Source: JAHEYG01 sp044229775 (lineage in GTDB: Bacteria > Bacteroidota > Bacteroidia > B-17B0 > Aurantibacillaceae). From it: 64,000 bases of DNA. The position numbers were made by a program, and so were the translations under genes. Positions within the stretch are counted from its first letter, which is position 1; every line of letters begins with the position of its first letter. The notes beneath the pieces were generated by a model. That model did no database searches, was not told where the DNA came from, and saw only the letters and a program-made list of their open reading frames with translations. The stretch is from the NCBI GenBank assembly GCA_044229775.1, contig JBGASH010000001.1:13506-77505 (forward strand), read 5' to 3'. Of this stretch, positions 24,933 to 33,756 are shown piece after piece.

Positions 24933-26327
24933 TTAAAACGAAAACATTTCGGCAACAAAGCCGGGAACGAGACCTAAGGCCAAAGTAATAAGCGTTGTTA
25001 ATAACACCACCATTTTGCCAGATAGTTCCATAGGAACAGGTTCAGTTTCGGCTGCAGGTTTAAAATACATGGCAATAATTATTTTGAAATAGTAATAAGC
25101 CCCAACGGCCGAAGTTAAAATGGCCAGTATCAAGAGCCATTTATAAGATGTGCCAATCATAATGGTAAAAACAAAATACTTGGCAAAGAAACCTGCCGTA
25201 ACCGGAATTCCAGCTAACGATAACATGGCAACCACCATGCAAGCGGCCATCATGGGATTACGTTTACCCAAGCCATTGAAGGCGTCAAATGTTTCGTCGC
25301 CTTTTTTGGTGACATTATATAAAACCGTAAAGCCTGCAATAGATCCAATAGAATAAGCAAGCGAATAATACAATAAGGCGCCTAAGGTTGCATTTGAACG
25401 CTGATTGGCCAGTACCAGCATTAACATAAAGGCGGCATGGCTAATACTTGAATAGGCCAACATGCGTTTGGCGTTGGTTTGCATGGCCGCGCTGAAATTG
25501 GAGATGATCAATGATAGGGCAATGATGACCGAGAGAATAACGGTCCACAGATCGCTAACGCTGCCAAAACCAATTAAGAACAACCGTAAAATAGCAGCGA
25601 AAGCCGCCGTTTTTACAATGGTGCTCATTAACGCGGTAATTACGGTAGGAGAACCTTGATACACATCAGGTGCCCAAAAGTGAAAAGGAGCAGCCGATAC
25701 TTTAAAACACATAGCGATTAAAAGCATTATAATGCCTGCGTAAAAGAACAACGGCATGGTGCCTGGCGCATAAGAAGAAATTTTGGCGCGAATTTCCATG
25801 ATATCAAAACTTCCGGTAGCGCCATAGATCAATGCAATTCCAAATAATAAGAACCCACTGGCAAAAGACCCCATTATTAAATATTTGAAGCCCGCTTCGT
25901 TTGAAGCTACATCTTTCTTTTTGCTTGCGGCCAATACATAAAGCGGAATACTCATGATCTCTATTCCTAAAAATAAAGTGGTCATGTTCTTAAACGCGGT
26001 AAGCATTAAAGCGCCGGTAATAGCGAACAACACAAGGGCGGTATGATCAACAATGCTTGTTTCGTTCTCAAAATAATCGTTGGCCATAATGAACCAGAAG
26101 AAAGCAGTTGCTAAAATTACTCCGCTAAAAGCGATGGCCATCTTATCAAATGCGATCATGTTGTTAAATGCAGCAATGCTAAAGCCGTTGTTCCATTCCA
26201 TAAAATTGGCAACGTATGCACCAATAACACCCAACAGTACGAGCGGAAGTAATATTTTTTTGAATTTGAATATTTCAGCCAGCATGGCTAAAATCCCTAA
26301 TCCGCTTATAATAAGTAATCCTTTCAT
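24933..26327 (-). CDS. nuoN: NADH-quinone oxidoreductase subunit N
   Basis: A 464-aa membrane subunit of complex I and one of three antiporter-like proton channels. The conserved FLGIEIMSIPLYVLAA, FKVSAAPFHFWAPDVYQGSPT and RMLAYSSISHAAFMLM segments mark the Mrp-antiporter core and its key Glu and Lys residues. About fourteen helices are expected. It is the last nuo gene, followed after 6 nt by a GNAT. Confidence 0.95.
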   Translation of the reverse strand: MKGLLIISGLGILAMLAEIFKFKKILLPLVLLGVIGAYVANFMEWNNGFSIAAFNNMIAFDKMAIAFSGVILATAFFWFIMANDYFENETSIVDHTALVLFAITGALMLTAFKNMTTLFLGIEIMSIPLYVLAASKKKDVASNEAGFKYLIMGSFASGFLLFGIALIYGATGSFDIMEIRAKISSYAPGTMPLFFYAGIIMLLIAMCFKVSAAPFHFWAPDVYQGSPTVITALMSTIVKTAAFAAILRLFLIGFGSVSDLWTVILSVIIALSLIISNFSAAMQTNAKRMLAYSSISHAAFMLMLVLANQRSNATLGALLYYSLAYSIGSIAGFTVLYNVTKKGDETFDAFNGLGKRNPMMAACMVVAMLSLAGIPVTAGFFAKYFVFTIMIGTSYKWLLILAILTSAVGAYYYFKIIIAMYFKPAAETEPVPMELSGKMVVLLTTLITLALGLVPGFVAEMFSF

Positions 26328-26331
26328 AATC

Positions 26332-27795
26332 CTATTTCATATTGCTTAATAAAGCTTTAACGGCTGGTTCAGCAAGATCGTTCAATGGTTTTGGATATAC
26401 GCCAAATGCAATTATAACGGCGCAAATAATTAATAACACAACCTTATCGCTGCCGGCTAATGAACCAAAGGCATCCAAATTAATATTCTTCTCCCCTAAC
26501 ATTATGCCCTGATAACCGCGCAACATATAAACGGCTCCAAGTATAACGGTTAATCCCGCGAAAGCCGCCACCCATGCACTGTATTGGTAAACGCCATTAA
26601 TTAATAAAAATTCGCCAACGAAACCATTTGTAAGAGGAAGTGCAACAGCGCCTAATAAAACAATTAAGAAAAGAACAGCGAATTGCCCGTTCATATTTCT
26701 TATGCCGCCCAATTTATCTATGTCACGCGTTCCGGTATGGCGCATCAAAATATCGGTGATCAAAAATAATCCTACTACGTTAACACCGTGGGCCAGCATT
26801 TGCATCACCGCGCCTTGCACGCCTTGCTGGTTGGCCGATAAAATTCCCGCCGCAATTAAACCAACGTGCGCAATGGATGAATAAGCGATCATACGTTTAA
26901 AATCTTTTTGTACGATGGCAATACAGGAAGCGTAAACAATTCCTACGGCCGACATACCTATTGCTAAATAACCCCATTTTTCTAAAGCTAATGGCACAAT
27001 TGGTAATAGCCATTTAATAACCCCAAAGGTTCCCATCTTAAGCATAATGCCCGATAATAACATGGTGCCTTGCGTTGGCGCCACAACATACGTATCGGGT
27101 TGCCATGTGTGAAAAGGGAACACCGGCATTTTTATGGCGAACGCTAAAAAGATCATCCAGAAAACAGCGCTTTGCTGATTAACATCTAATCCACGGCCGG
27201 CAGCATACAGATCTTGAATAGCCCACGATTTTACGCCACTTCCGAAACCGGTATTGTTGTACAAATAGATCAAGCCGATCAACATAAACAACGAACCTAA
27301 TAAAGTGTATACAAAAAATTTGAAAGTGATCTTGCCTCTGTTCTCGCCACCCCAAAGCAAACAAATAAAATAAATAGGTATAAGCGCCAATTCCCAGAAT
27401 ACATAAAATAAAAATCCGTCGTTAGCTACAAACACACCAACAAGCGCCATTTGCATTAACAGTATAAGTCCGTAAAACGCATTGGGCTTTTCGTAAGTAG
27501 TGGTAAAAGAAGAAAGAATGATCAAGGGAACCAGGAAGGTGGTTAGCAACACTAACAATAATCCCATGCCATCGAGTCCCACCGAAAAATGAATGCCCAA
27601 CGATCTAACCCAGGTACAGTTTAAGGAGAAATCGGTTGAATACGGATGGTGACGATAAACAAAATAGATATAAAGCGATAAGGCAAATTCAGCAACAGCT
27701 GCTCCAAGCGCTAATGTACGCGCCATGTTTCCTTTGGTAAGGAACACCAGAAGCGAAGCAACTAAAGGAATTATAATTAATAAACCGGTTAACAT
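26332..27795 (-). CDS. nuoM: NADH-quinone oxidoreductase subunit M
   Basis: A 487-aa antiporter-like complex I subunit. The signature YVFWELALIPIYFICLLWGG contains the proton-pumping Glu; KMPVFPFHTWQPDTYVVAPT and RMIAYSSIAHVGLIAAGIL contain the conserved Lys and His positions. Its length is typical. It lies 4 nt upstream of nuoN. Confidence 0.95.
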   Translation of the reverse strand: MLTGLLIIIPLVASLLVFLTKGNMARTLALGAAVAEFALSLYIYFVYRHHPYSTDFSLNCTWVRSLGIHFSVGLDGMGLLLVLLTTFLVPLIILSSFTTTYEKPNAFYGLILLMQMALVGVFVANDGFLFYVFWELALIPIYFICLLWGGENRGKITFKFFVYTLLGSLFMLIGLIYLYNNTGFGSGVKSWAIQDLYAAGRGLDVNQQSAVFWMIFLAFAIKMPVFPFHTWQPDTYVVAPTQGTMLLSGIMLKMGTFGVIKWLLPIVPLALEKWGYLAIGMSAVGIVYASCIAIVQKDFKRMIAYSSIAHVGLIAAGILSANQQGVQGAVMQMLAHGVNVVGLFLITDILMRHTGTRDIDKLGGIRNMNGQFAVLFLIVLLGAVALPLTNGFVGEFLLINGVYQYSAWVAAFAGLTVILGAVYMLRGYQGIMLGEKNINLDAFGSLAGSDKVVLLIICAVIIAFGVYPKPLNDLAEPAVKALLSNMK

Positions 27796-27808
27796 AAATG
27801 CTTTCTTA

Positions 27809-29695
27809 CTATATAATAAACGTAAATAATAAAATCAAAATAACGCCAAGTACCATGCTCACCACATAAAATCCAATATTTCCGGTTTGCAACTGACGTA
27901 TTAAACTTCCTAATCCTGTAACGCCACTTCCTACACCATTTACCAAGCCGTCTATCAATTGTGTATCAAAAAATTTATACAAAGCTTTGGATACCATGTC
28001 AAGCGGCTTGCGTATCACGGCATCATAGAACTCATCCACATAATATTTATTATAAATGATCTTTTGCCAAGGCTTTAATTTTTCTTCTTTGTTTTCTGGT
28101 AACACGCCATTAGTAACGAACATGGAATAGGCAAAATAAATGACTGCTCCTGCGGCAACAACGGCCAAGCCCATTAGCATCCACTCTGTATCGTGTTCCA
28201 TGATGCTAGGGTTTTTATAAGCGATAATGGGATTTAAGTTATCGGCCATCCAGTTATGTTGATGCCAGAATTCAGGTAAGCCCAACAAGCCACCCAATAC
28301 CGAGAGCGCCGCTAACACCATTAATGGAATGGTCATTGATTTTGGCGACTCGTGCAAATGATGTTCTTGTTCGTGCGTGCCGCGGAAACTTCCCCAAAAG
28401 GTTAAGAACAACATCCGGAACATATAGAACGCGGTTAACATGGATGTCACCGTCCCGAAGAACCACAAAACCTTGCTGTGTTCGTAAACATGGGCTAGGA
28501 TCTCATCTTTACTGAAGAATCCGGAGAACGGTGGAATACCACTGATGGCAATTGTGCCGAGCAACATGGTAATGTAAGTGATCTTTATTTTTCCTTTTAA
28601 TCCGCCCATCTTTCTAACGTCCTGCTCACCTCCCATAGCGTGAATAACCGAACCGGCGCCGAGGAATAGTAAGGCTTTAAAGAAAGCGTGAGTAGTTACG
28701 TGAAATACCGAAGAGCTGTAGGCGCCAACCCCTAACCCTAAAAACATTAATCCTAATTGAGAAACGGTAGAGTAGGCCAGAATTTTTTTAATATCGTTTT
28801 GAAGCAAGCCAATGGTTGCAGCGAATAACGCTGTGGCTACACCAACGATGGCAACAACTTCTGAAGCGGTTTCGGAAATGGAATAAAAAACATTGGAGCG
28901 CACCACCATGTAAATACCGGCAGTAACCATTGTAGCGGCGTGGATCAAAGCAGAAACCGGAGTAGGACCCGCCATGGCATCAGGTAACCAGGTGTATAAT
29001 GGGATCTGGGCGCTTTTACCCATGGCACCAATAAATAATAATAAGGCAATGGTTGTTACGGTAGCATGACTACTAACGCCTGCCTTAGAAAACACTTCGC
29101 CAAATGAAATGCTGCCGTAAGTGATAAAAATTAAAATGATACCTAACAAAAACCCAAGATCACCAATGCGGTTCATCACAAAAGCTTTTCGCGCTGCGTT
29201 GTTGTAAGCGGTATTCTTGAACCAGAATCCGATCAACAAATAAGAGCAAAGTCCAACACCTTCCCAACCCACAAATAATATTAAGTAGTTGTTGCCTAAA
29301 ACCAACAACAACATAAAGAACACGAATAAGTTTAAGTAGGTAAAGAAGCGTGAAAAACCGTCATCATCATGCATGTAACCGGTAGAGTAAATGTGAATTA
29401 AAAAACCAATACCGGTAATGATGAGCAAGAATACGGAAGACAAAGGATCAAATAAGAACTCAAACGGAATTTTTAAGGTATCGGAATTGATCCACGAAAA
29501 CAAAGTAATGATGTGTGTTTTATTGGCAGAATGCTGCAACTCAACAAAAGCAAGTACAGCAACAATGAAAGATGCCAGCACCGAAAGACAGGCAATAGTG
29601 CCCGACATTCCTTTACTCATTTTTTTCCCAAAAAAACCATTGATCAAAAATCCGATCAGTGGAAACAAGGGAACAAGGCCAATTAATTTGATCAT
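27809..29695 (-). CDS. nuoL: NADH-quinone oxidoreductase subunit L
   Basis: A 628-aa distal antiporter-like subunit of complex I with a long C-terminal lateral-helix region. Motifs are YLILFVGWEGVGLCSYLLIG (key Glu), GKSAQIPLYTWLPDAMAGPT (key Lys), and the repeated KKILAYSTVSQLGLMFL. The C-terminal section from about residue 530 (KPWQKIIYNKYYVDEFYD) is the typical NuoL tail. Confidence 0.95.
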   Translation of the reverse strand: MIKLIGLVPLFPLIGFLINGFFGKKMSKGMSGTIACLSVLASFIVAVLAFVELQHSANKTHIITLFSWINSDTLKIPFEFLFDPLSSVFLLIITGIGFLIHIYSTGYMHDDDGFSRFFTYLNLFVFFMLLLVLGNNYLILFVGWEGVGLCSYLLIGFWFKNTAYNNAARKAFVMNRIGDLGFLLGIILIFITYGSISFGEVFSKAGVSSHATVTTIALLLFIGAMGKSAQIPLYTWLPDAMAGPTPVSALIHAATMVTAGIYMVVRSNVFYSISETASEVVAIVGVATALFAATIGLLQNDIKKILAYSTVSQLGLMFLGLGVGAYSSSVFHVTTHAFFKALLFLGAGSVIHAMGGEQDVRKMGGLKGKIKITYITMLLGTIAISGIPPFSGFFSKDEILAHVYEHSKVLWFFGTVTSMLTAFYMFRMLFLTFWGSFRGTHEQEHHLHESPKSMTIPLMVLAALSVLGGLLGLPEFWHQHNWMADNLNPIIAYKNPSIMEHDTEWMLMGLAVVAAGAVIYFAYSMFVTNGVLPENKEEKLKPWQKIIYNKYYVDEFYDAVIRKPLDMVSKALYKFFDTQLIDGLVNGVGSGVTGLGSLIRQLQTGNIGFYVVSMVLGVILILLFTFII

Positions 29696-29703
29696 AAATT
29701 ATT

Positions 29704-30015
29704 TTACTGTTTCAATTTACTTAATAGATCCGTATCAATACTTTTAATGTTTCTGTAGATCATACTTAATATCGCTAAACCCACCGCTACTTCAGCGGCA
29801 GCTACTGCCATAACGAAAAACACAAATACTTGTCCTGACGCATCGTTGTGTAAAGTAGAGAACGCTACCAATAATAAATTAACGGCATTCAGCATTAGCT
29901 CAATACACATAAAGATAATAATGGAGTTACGGCGTGCCATTACCCCAACCGCGCCAATGATGAATAATACTGCGCTAAGCAGTAAGTAATAATTTATGGA
30001 TATTCCGTTTAACAT
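29704..30015 (-). CDS. nuoK: NADH-quinone oxidoreductase subunit K
   Basis: A 103-aa three-helix subunit. It contains GVMARRNSIIIFMCIELMLN, with the conserved Glu in the second helix, and VFFVMAVAAAEVAVGLAIL in the third. These carboxylates are part of the E-channel that couples quinone chemistry to proton pumping. Its length is standard. Confidence 0.95.
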   Translation of the reverse strand: MLNGISINYYLLLSAVLFIIGAVGVMARRNSIIIFMCIELMLNAVNLLLVAFSTLHNDASGQVFVFFVMAVAAAEVAVGLAILSMIYRNIKSIDTDLLSKLKQ

Positions 30016-30027
30016 TTTTCGTTCAAT

Positions 30028-30543
30028 TTACTTTGCATCTTTTTTCCCGATCATAATAGCACCTACTAATGCGGCAAGCAAAAGTATAGAGGCAATTTCG
30101 AACGGGAATAAAAAATCCTTAAACAATACCATTCCTAAATTTTTAACCAGGCCTATTTGCCCGTGGCCGTATTGGCTAATTTGTAATTCGCCAGCACCTT
30201 TTAAGGAACCTACCATTACAAACAACAACATGCCTCCAGCAACAGCGGCAATGATCTTACTAAGCCAAGTGCGCTGAGGTTCTGTATCCTCATTTAAATT
30301 CATAAGCATGATCACAAAGAGGAAGAGCACCATGATGGCACCTGCGTAAACCACAATGTGTACAACTGCTAAAAATTGCGCATTCAATAATAAATAATGT
30401 CCGGCAATACAAAAGAAGGTGAGCACTAAATACAACACGCTATTAACGGGGTTACGACTGAATACCACCATCAAGGCAAATAAAATGGCTAAGAAGGAGA
30501 GAACCCCAAATAACCATTGTGTAATTGTATAACCTAGTAACAT
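30028..30543 (-). CDS. nuoJ: NADH-quinone oxidoreductase subunit J
   Basis: A 171-aa membrane subunit. LAVVHIVVYAGAIMVLFLFV is the diagnostic NuoJ transmembrane motif containing the pi-bulge helix. Five hydrophobic segments are seen. It lies between nuoI and nuoK with short gaps. Confidence 0.94.
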   Translation of the reverse strand: MLLGYTITQWLFGVLSFLAILFALMVVFSRNPVNSVLYLVLTFFCIAGHYLLLNAQFLAVVHIVVYAGAIMVLFLFVIMLMNLNEDTEPQRTWLSKIIAAVAGGMLLFVMVGSLKGAGELQISQYGHGQIGLVKNLGMVLFKDFLFPFEIASILLLAALVGAIMIGKKDAK

Positions 30544-30548
30544 ACTTG

Positions 30549-31154
30549 TTAATGCTTTTTACCTTTGTTTAATTTTTTATCGTCAAATAACTCATTGTGT
30601 TTTAGTCCCGTAATTTTTTTGAATTCCGCTACTTCCAATGTTTGTCTCTTGCTTACGTCGATACGCTCAGCCATTTTTTCTACCAATTTATCTTTGCCAT
30701 ATACAAAATCTTCGCGCTCATATTCGGTATCCACAATTCTGTCGGTTAAAAATATAGCTTCTTTCGGACAAGCTTCTTCGCACAAACCACAAAAGATACA
30801 ACGCAACATGTTTATTTCGTATGTGCGTGCGTATTTTTCTTCTCTGTATAAATGCTCTTCGCCTTTTTTACGCTCGGCGCTTTCCATGGTAATGGCTTCA
30901 GCCGGACAAGCAACCGCGCATAAACCACAGGCAGTACATCTTTCAGCACCATTATCATCGCGTTTTAAAACATGTTGTCCGCGATAAACCTCCGCCCTGG
31001 GGCGTTGTTCATCGGGATATTTTACCGTAGCTCTTCTTTTGAAAAGATGGCTTAAGGTAATTAACATGCCTTTAGCAATTCCGGGCAAGTATAATCTTTC
31101 CGAGAACGATTGTTCTTTGTTAGAAACTACTTTACTTCTGTTGGTTAACTGCAT
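30549..31154 (-). CDS. nuoI: NADH-quinone oxidoreductase subunit I
   Basis: A 201-aa peripheral subunit with two 4Fe-4S clusters (N6a/N6b): ERCTACGLCAVACPAEAI near residue 75 and CIFCGLCEEACPKEAI near residue 120. The short hydrophobic N-terminal helix ends in LSHLFKRRATVKYPDEQRP, the usual NuoI anchor. The C-terminal Lys-rich tail (KKLNKGKKH) is a minor extension. Its ATG lies 2 nt after the stop of a 35-codon ORF. Confidence 0.95.
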   Translation of the reverse strand: MQLTNRSKVVSNKEQSFSERLYLPGIAKGMLITLSHLFKRRATVKYPDEQRPRAEVYRGQHVLKRDDNGAERCTACGLCAVACPAEAITMESAERKKGEEHLYREEKYARTYEINMLRCIFCGLCEEACPKEAIFLTDRIVDTEYEREDFVYGKDKLVEKMAERIDVSKRQTLEVAEFKKITGLKHNELFDDKKLNKGKKH

Positions 31155-31156
31155 GC

Positions 31157-31264
31157 TTATTTTTTAAATATGGATATGATCGAAATAATTAAAATAAAAT
31201 AGAACTCACCCGCTTCTAACATACTCATGGCCGCCATTCCTATGATTTTTAATGCCTTTTTCAT
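31157..31264 (-). CDS. 35-aa predicted membrane micro-protein between nuoH and nuoI
   Basis: The ORF begins ATG AAA AAG GCA one nucleotide after the nuoH TAA (31266-31268) and ends TAA two nucleotides before the nuoI ATG (31154). It encodes MKKALKIIGMAAMSMLEAGE followed by FYFILIISIISIFKK, one hydrophobic helix with Lys at both ends. The spacing, coherent start, single-pass layout and otherwise empty gap are what a real operon gene would show. I know no named complex I subunit of this size, so it would be unnamed or lineage-specific. Confidence 0.5.
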   Translation of the reverse strand: MKKALKIIGMAAMSMLEAGEFYFILIISIISIFKK

Positions 31265-31265
31265 C

Positions 31266-32321
31266 TTAAAATGTAATATGCCCTCTAAAGTATTCAACCA
31301 CCACGGTAATGGCTAAGTTCAATAACGACAGAGGCAATAAAATTTTCCAACCTAAATTCATTAATTGATCGTAACGGAAACGCGGCAAGGTCCAGCGTAC
31401 CCACATGAACAAACAAATGAATAAGAATATTTTTGTGAAATAAGCGCCAAAGCCGATGATGCCTATCCATTTAGAACCATCCTGTAATCCCATGGCATCG
31501 TAAAGTTCCGCGGCGAAAGGGAAATTATATCCGCCAAAATAAAATCCGGCCATGATAGCCGAAGAAATGAACATGTTGATGTATTCAGCAAATAAGAATA
31601 ATCCTAATTTCATGGAGGAATACTCGGTATGATAACCACCTACTAATTCACTTTCGCACTCCGGCAGGTCAAAAGGCGCGCGATTGGTCTCCGCTAAAGC
31701 GCATATGAAGAAAATTAAAAAGCCTAAAGGTTGATACACAAAATTACACCAGCCAGCATCTTGTTGCTCAATGATCTCTCGTAAGCTAAGGGTGCCGCCG
31801 GCAGTAATAATTAAAGCGATCAATGAAATACCCATGGCGATCTCATAAGAGATCATTTGTGATGACGCGCGAATGGCGCCGAGCAAGGCAAATTTATTAT
31901 TGGAAGCCCAGCCTCCGATCATGATGCCATAAACGCCAATAGAAGCAACACCTAACAAATACAAAGCGCCAATATTAATATCGGTGATCTGCATAGAATA
32001 AACTTTTCCGGCAATGCTCACGTCTTTACACCATGGAATAACAGAGCCGGTCATTAACGAGGTGACCATGAACAAACTTGGACCTAATATGAATAAGAAA
32101 CGATTGGATACATTTGGAATGATCTCTTCTTTAAAGAACATTTTACCACCATCAGCTAAAGGTTGTAATAATCCCCATGGGCCGGCCTTATCGGGACCAA
32201 CACGATCTTGTAAGAATGCAGCGAACTTTCTTTCCCATAACGTTGCATACGCTGCAACGCCGAGCGAAAGTCCGAATACACAAACGCAAATTATTCCTTT
32301 ATATATTAAAAATGTCAACAT
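31266..32321 (-). CDS. nuoH: NADH-quinone oxidoreductase subunit H
   Basis: A 351-aa membrane subunit forming the quinone-access site with NuoB and NuoD. Signatures are ERKFAAFLQDRVGPDKAGPW, SYEIAMGISLIALI and ALAETNRAPFDLPECESELV, followed by GYHTEYSSM. Eight helices are expected. Its length is slightly above the E. coli protein and normal for the family. Confidence 0.95.
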   Translation of the reverse strand: MLTFLIYKGIICVCVFGLSLGVAAYATLWERKFAAFLQDRVGPDKAGPWGLLQPLADGGKMFFKEEIIPNVSNRFLFILGPSLFMVTSLMTGSVIPWCKDVSIAGKVYSMQITDINIGALYLLGVASIGVYGIMIGGWASNNKFALLGAIRASSQMISYEIAMGISLIALIITAGGTLSLREIIEQQDAGWCNFVYQPLGFLIFFICALAETNRAPFDLPECESELVGGYHTEYSSMKLGLFLFAEYINMFISSAIMAGFYFGGYNFPFAAELYDAMGLQDGSKWIGIIGFGAYFTKIFLFICLFMWVRWTLPRFRYDQLMNLGWKILLPLSLLNLAITVVVEYFRGHITF

Positions 32322-32327
32322 ATATAA

Positions 32328-33311
32328 TTATGGTCTCTTATCTATAGGCATAAACCCTAAAGCTTTTTGATGCTTCATGGCTTCTACCTTAAGTTGATTT
32401 AAATGTTCGTAATGATTTTGAGAAATAACGGAATGGCGATTGATATGTGAAGGCCCTTCTATTACCCAGTCAGATTTCTTTTTATGATCGAAACGGCAAG
32501 AATTACAAATGAATTCTTCAACCTCATCCCACTGATCTTTACGGGCGGTAACGCGAAGCACTTCTTCGCCTTTTAACCACACGCGTGTTTTACCGGAACA
32601 CTTATCGCACTTACGGTGGGCATCTACCGGCTTGGTAAACCATACACGCTGTTTAAAGCGGAATGTTTTATCGGTTAAGGCCCCAACCGGACAAACATCG
32701 ATCACGTTACCTGAAAAATCGTTATTAATGGCTTTTTCAATATAAGTAGAGATCTCAGCTGCATCACCTCTGTGAATGGCGCCGTGTACGCGGTTATCGG
32801 TAATTTGTTCGGCCACCTTTACACAACGGTAACATAAAATGCAACGCGTCATGTGTAATTTAATTTTGTCGCCTATGTCGATCATCTCGTACTCCCGGCG
32901 TTTAAATTCGTAACGTGTTTTAGCTGATCCATTCTCGTAACCAAGATCCTGCAATTTACATTCACCCGCCTGATCACAAACCGGACAGTCGAGCGGGTGA
33001 TTGATCAATAAAAATTCCACAACACCTTTACGCGCTTCAACAATTTCGGGAGAAGTAAAATTTTGCACCTCCATACCATCCATTACTTCTGTACGGCACG
33101 AAGCAACCGGTTTAGGCATTGGGTTTGGATTAGCAGTAGAGCCTTTAGATACTTTTACAATACAAGTACGGCAATAACCACCGCTTGTTTTTAATTTGGT
33201 ATAATAACACATGGCAGGCGGAGCAACCTCCGGACCGATCATGCGCGCCGCCTGAAGAATGGTGGTACCTTTTGGTACATCAATTTCTATTCCGTCGATC
33301 GTAACTTTCAT
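32328..33311 (-). CDS. nuoG: NADH-quinone oxidoreductase subunit G, short form
   Basis: A 327-aa protein corresponding to only the N-terminal Fe-S part of NuoG. It has the 2Fe-2S ferredoxin domain with GYCRTCIVKVSKG, the His/Cys segment HPLDCPVCDQAGECKLQD, and 4Fe-4S ligands in HMTRCILCYRCVKVAEQ, then VIDVCPVGALTDK. The molybdopterin-like domain is absent, as in other Bacteroidota that I recall. ATG 33311 is preferred because the in-frame extension to 33344 reads through the inverted repeat of the neighbouring cassette. The Zn-type CDKCSGKTRVWLKG near residue 225 is retained. Confidence 0.92.
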   Translation of the reverse strand: MKVTIDGIEIDVPKGTTILQAARMIGPEVAPPAMCYYTKLKTSGGYCRTCIVKVSKGSTANPNPMPKPVASCRTEVMDGMEVQNFTSPEIVEARKGVVEFLLINHPLDCPVCDQAGECKLQDLGYENGSAKTRYEFKRREYEMIDIGDKIKLHMTRCILCYRCVKVAEQITDNRVHGAIHRGDAAEISTYIEKAINNDFSGNVIDVCPVGALTDKTFRFKQRVWFTKPVDAHRKCDKCSGKTRVWLKGEEVLRVTARKDQWDEVEEFICNSCRFDHKKKSDWVIEGPSHINRHSVISQNHYEHLNQLKVEAMKHQKALGFMPIDKRP

Positions 33312-33312
33312 C

Positions 33313-33755
33313 GTTAAGTCAAAAGTTTTTAAGTCAAAATTCAAAAGAGGGCTACTCCTTTTTTAAATTGACTATTATTTTTGCTAATACTTTTTCAATT
33401 TGTTCTAATTCCTTTATTATTTCCTGTTCCTTTTTGGAACTATAATCATATCCTTTTTTAATAACTGCCATCCAATAACCTGTTTCGTTTGCCGATCTAA
33501 GGGCAATATCGTAAAACCGGGTCAGTTCTTTTCTTGAACTACTTGCTTTTGCTTCTCGCACATTCGCTCCAATTGATGTTCCGCTTCTTCTGACTTGCGA
33601 TATTACATCAAAATCAACATTATTCTTTTTTAATTCTATCGAAAACTTTACCATCAATACGGCAAAATCCAGCGTCCAATCCTTTATATCTTTATCATAC
33701 CCCATTTGAAAGAACGTTCAACCTTTTGACTTTTGAATTAACTTCTCTTGACTTT
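33313..33755 (-). mobile_element. Four-helix-bundle gene cassette with terminal inverted repeats, inside the nuo operon
   Basis: The left arm (about 33316-33347, reading AAGTCAAAAGTTTTTAAGTC then AAAATTCAAAAG) and the reverse complement of the right arm (about 33723-33754, AAGTCAAGAGAAGTTAATTC then AAAAGTCAAAAG) align over about 32 nt without gaps and with few mismatches. They enclose a single gene (33352-33705). The unit fills the gap between the nuoF stop (33757) and the nuoG start (33311), leaving both intact. No transposase is present. Confidence 0.7.
33352..33705 (-). CDS. Four-helix-bundle protein (S23 / 23S rRNA intervening-sequence family)
   Basis: A 117-aa all-helical protein with the family motifs DFDVISQVRRSGTSIGANVREAKA and ELTRFYDIALRSANETGYW. 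Relatives were first seen as proteins encoded in 23S rRNA intervening sequences and are scattered as single genes in Bacteroidota. The biochemical role is unknown; nucleic-acid binding has been suggested from structure. Here it is the only non-nuo gene of normal length within the complex I operon and is bounded by inverted repeats, so it looks inserted. It is on the operon strand and would be co-transcribed. Confidence 0.88.
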   Translation of the reverse strand: MGYDKDIKDWTLDFAVLMVKFSIELKKNNVDFDVISQVRRSGTSIGANVREAKASSSRKELTRFYDIALRSANETGYWMAVIKKGYDYSSKKEQEIIKELEQIEKVLAKIIVNLKKE

Positions 33756-33756
33756 A

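Noticed and set aside
33311..33344. N-terminal extension of nuoG to an upstream ATG at 33344
   Set aside because: The extension is encoded by the left inverted repeat of the four-helix-bundle cassette and precedes the normal 2Fe-2S domain start.
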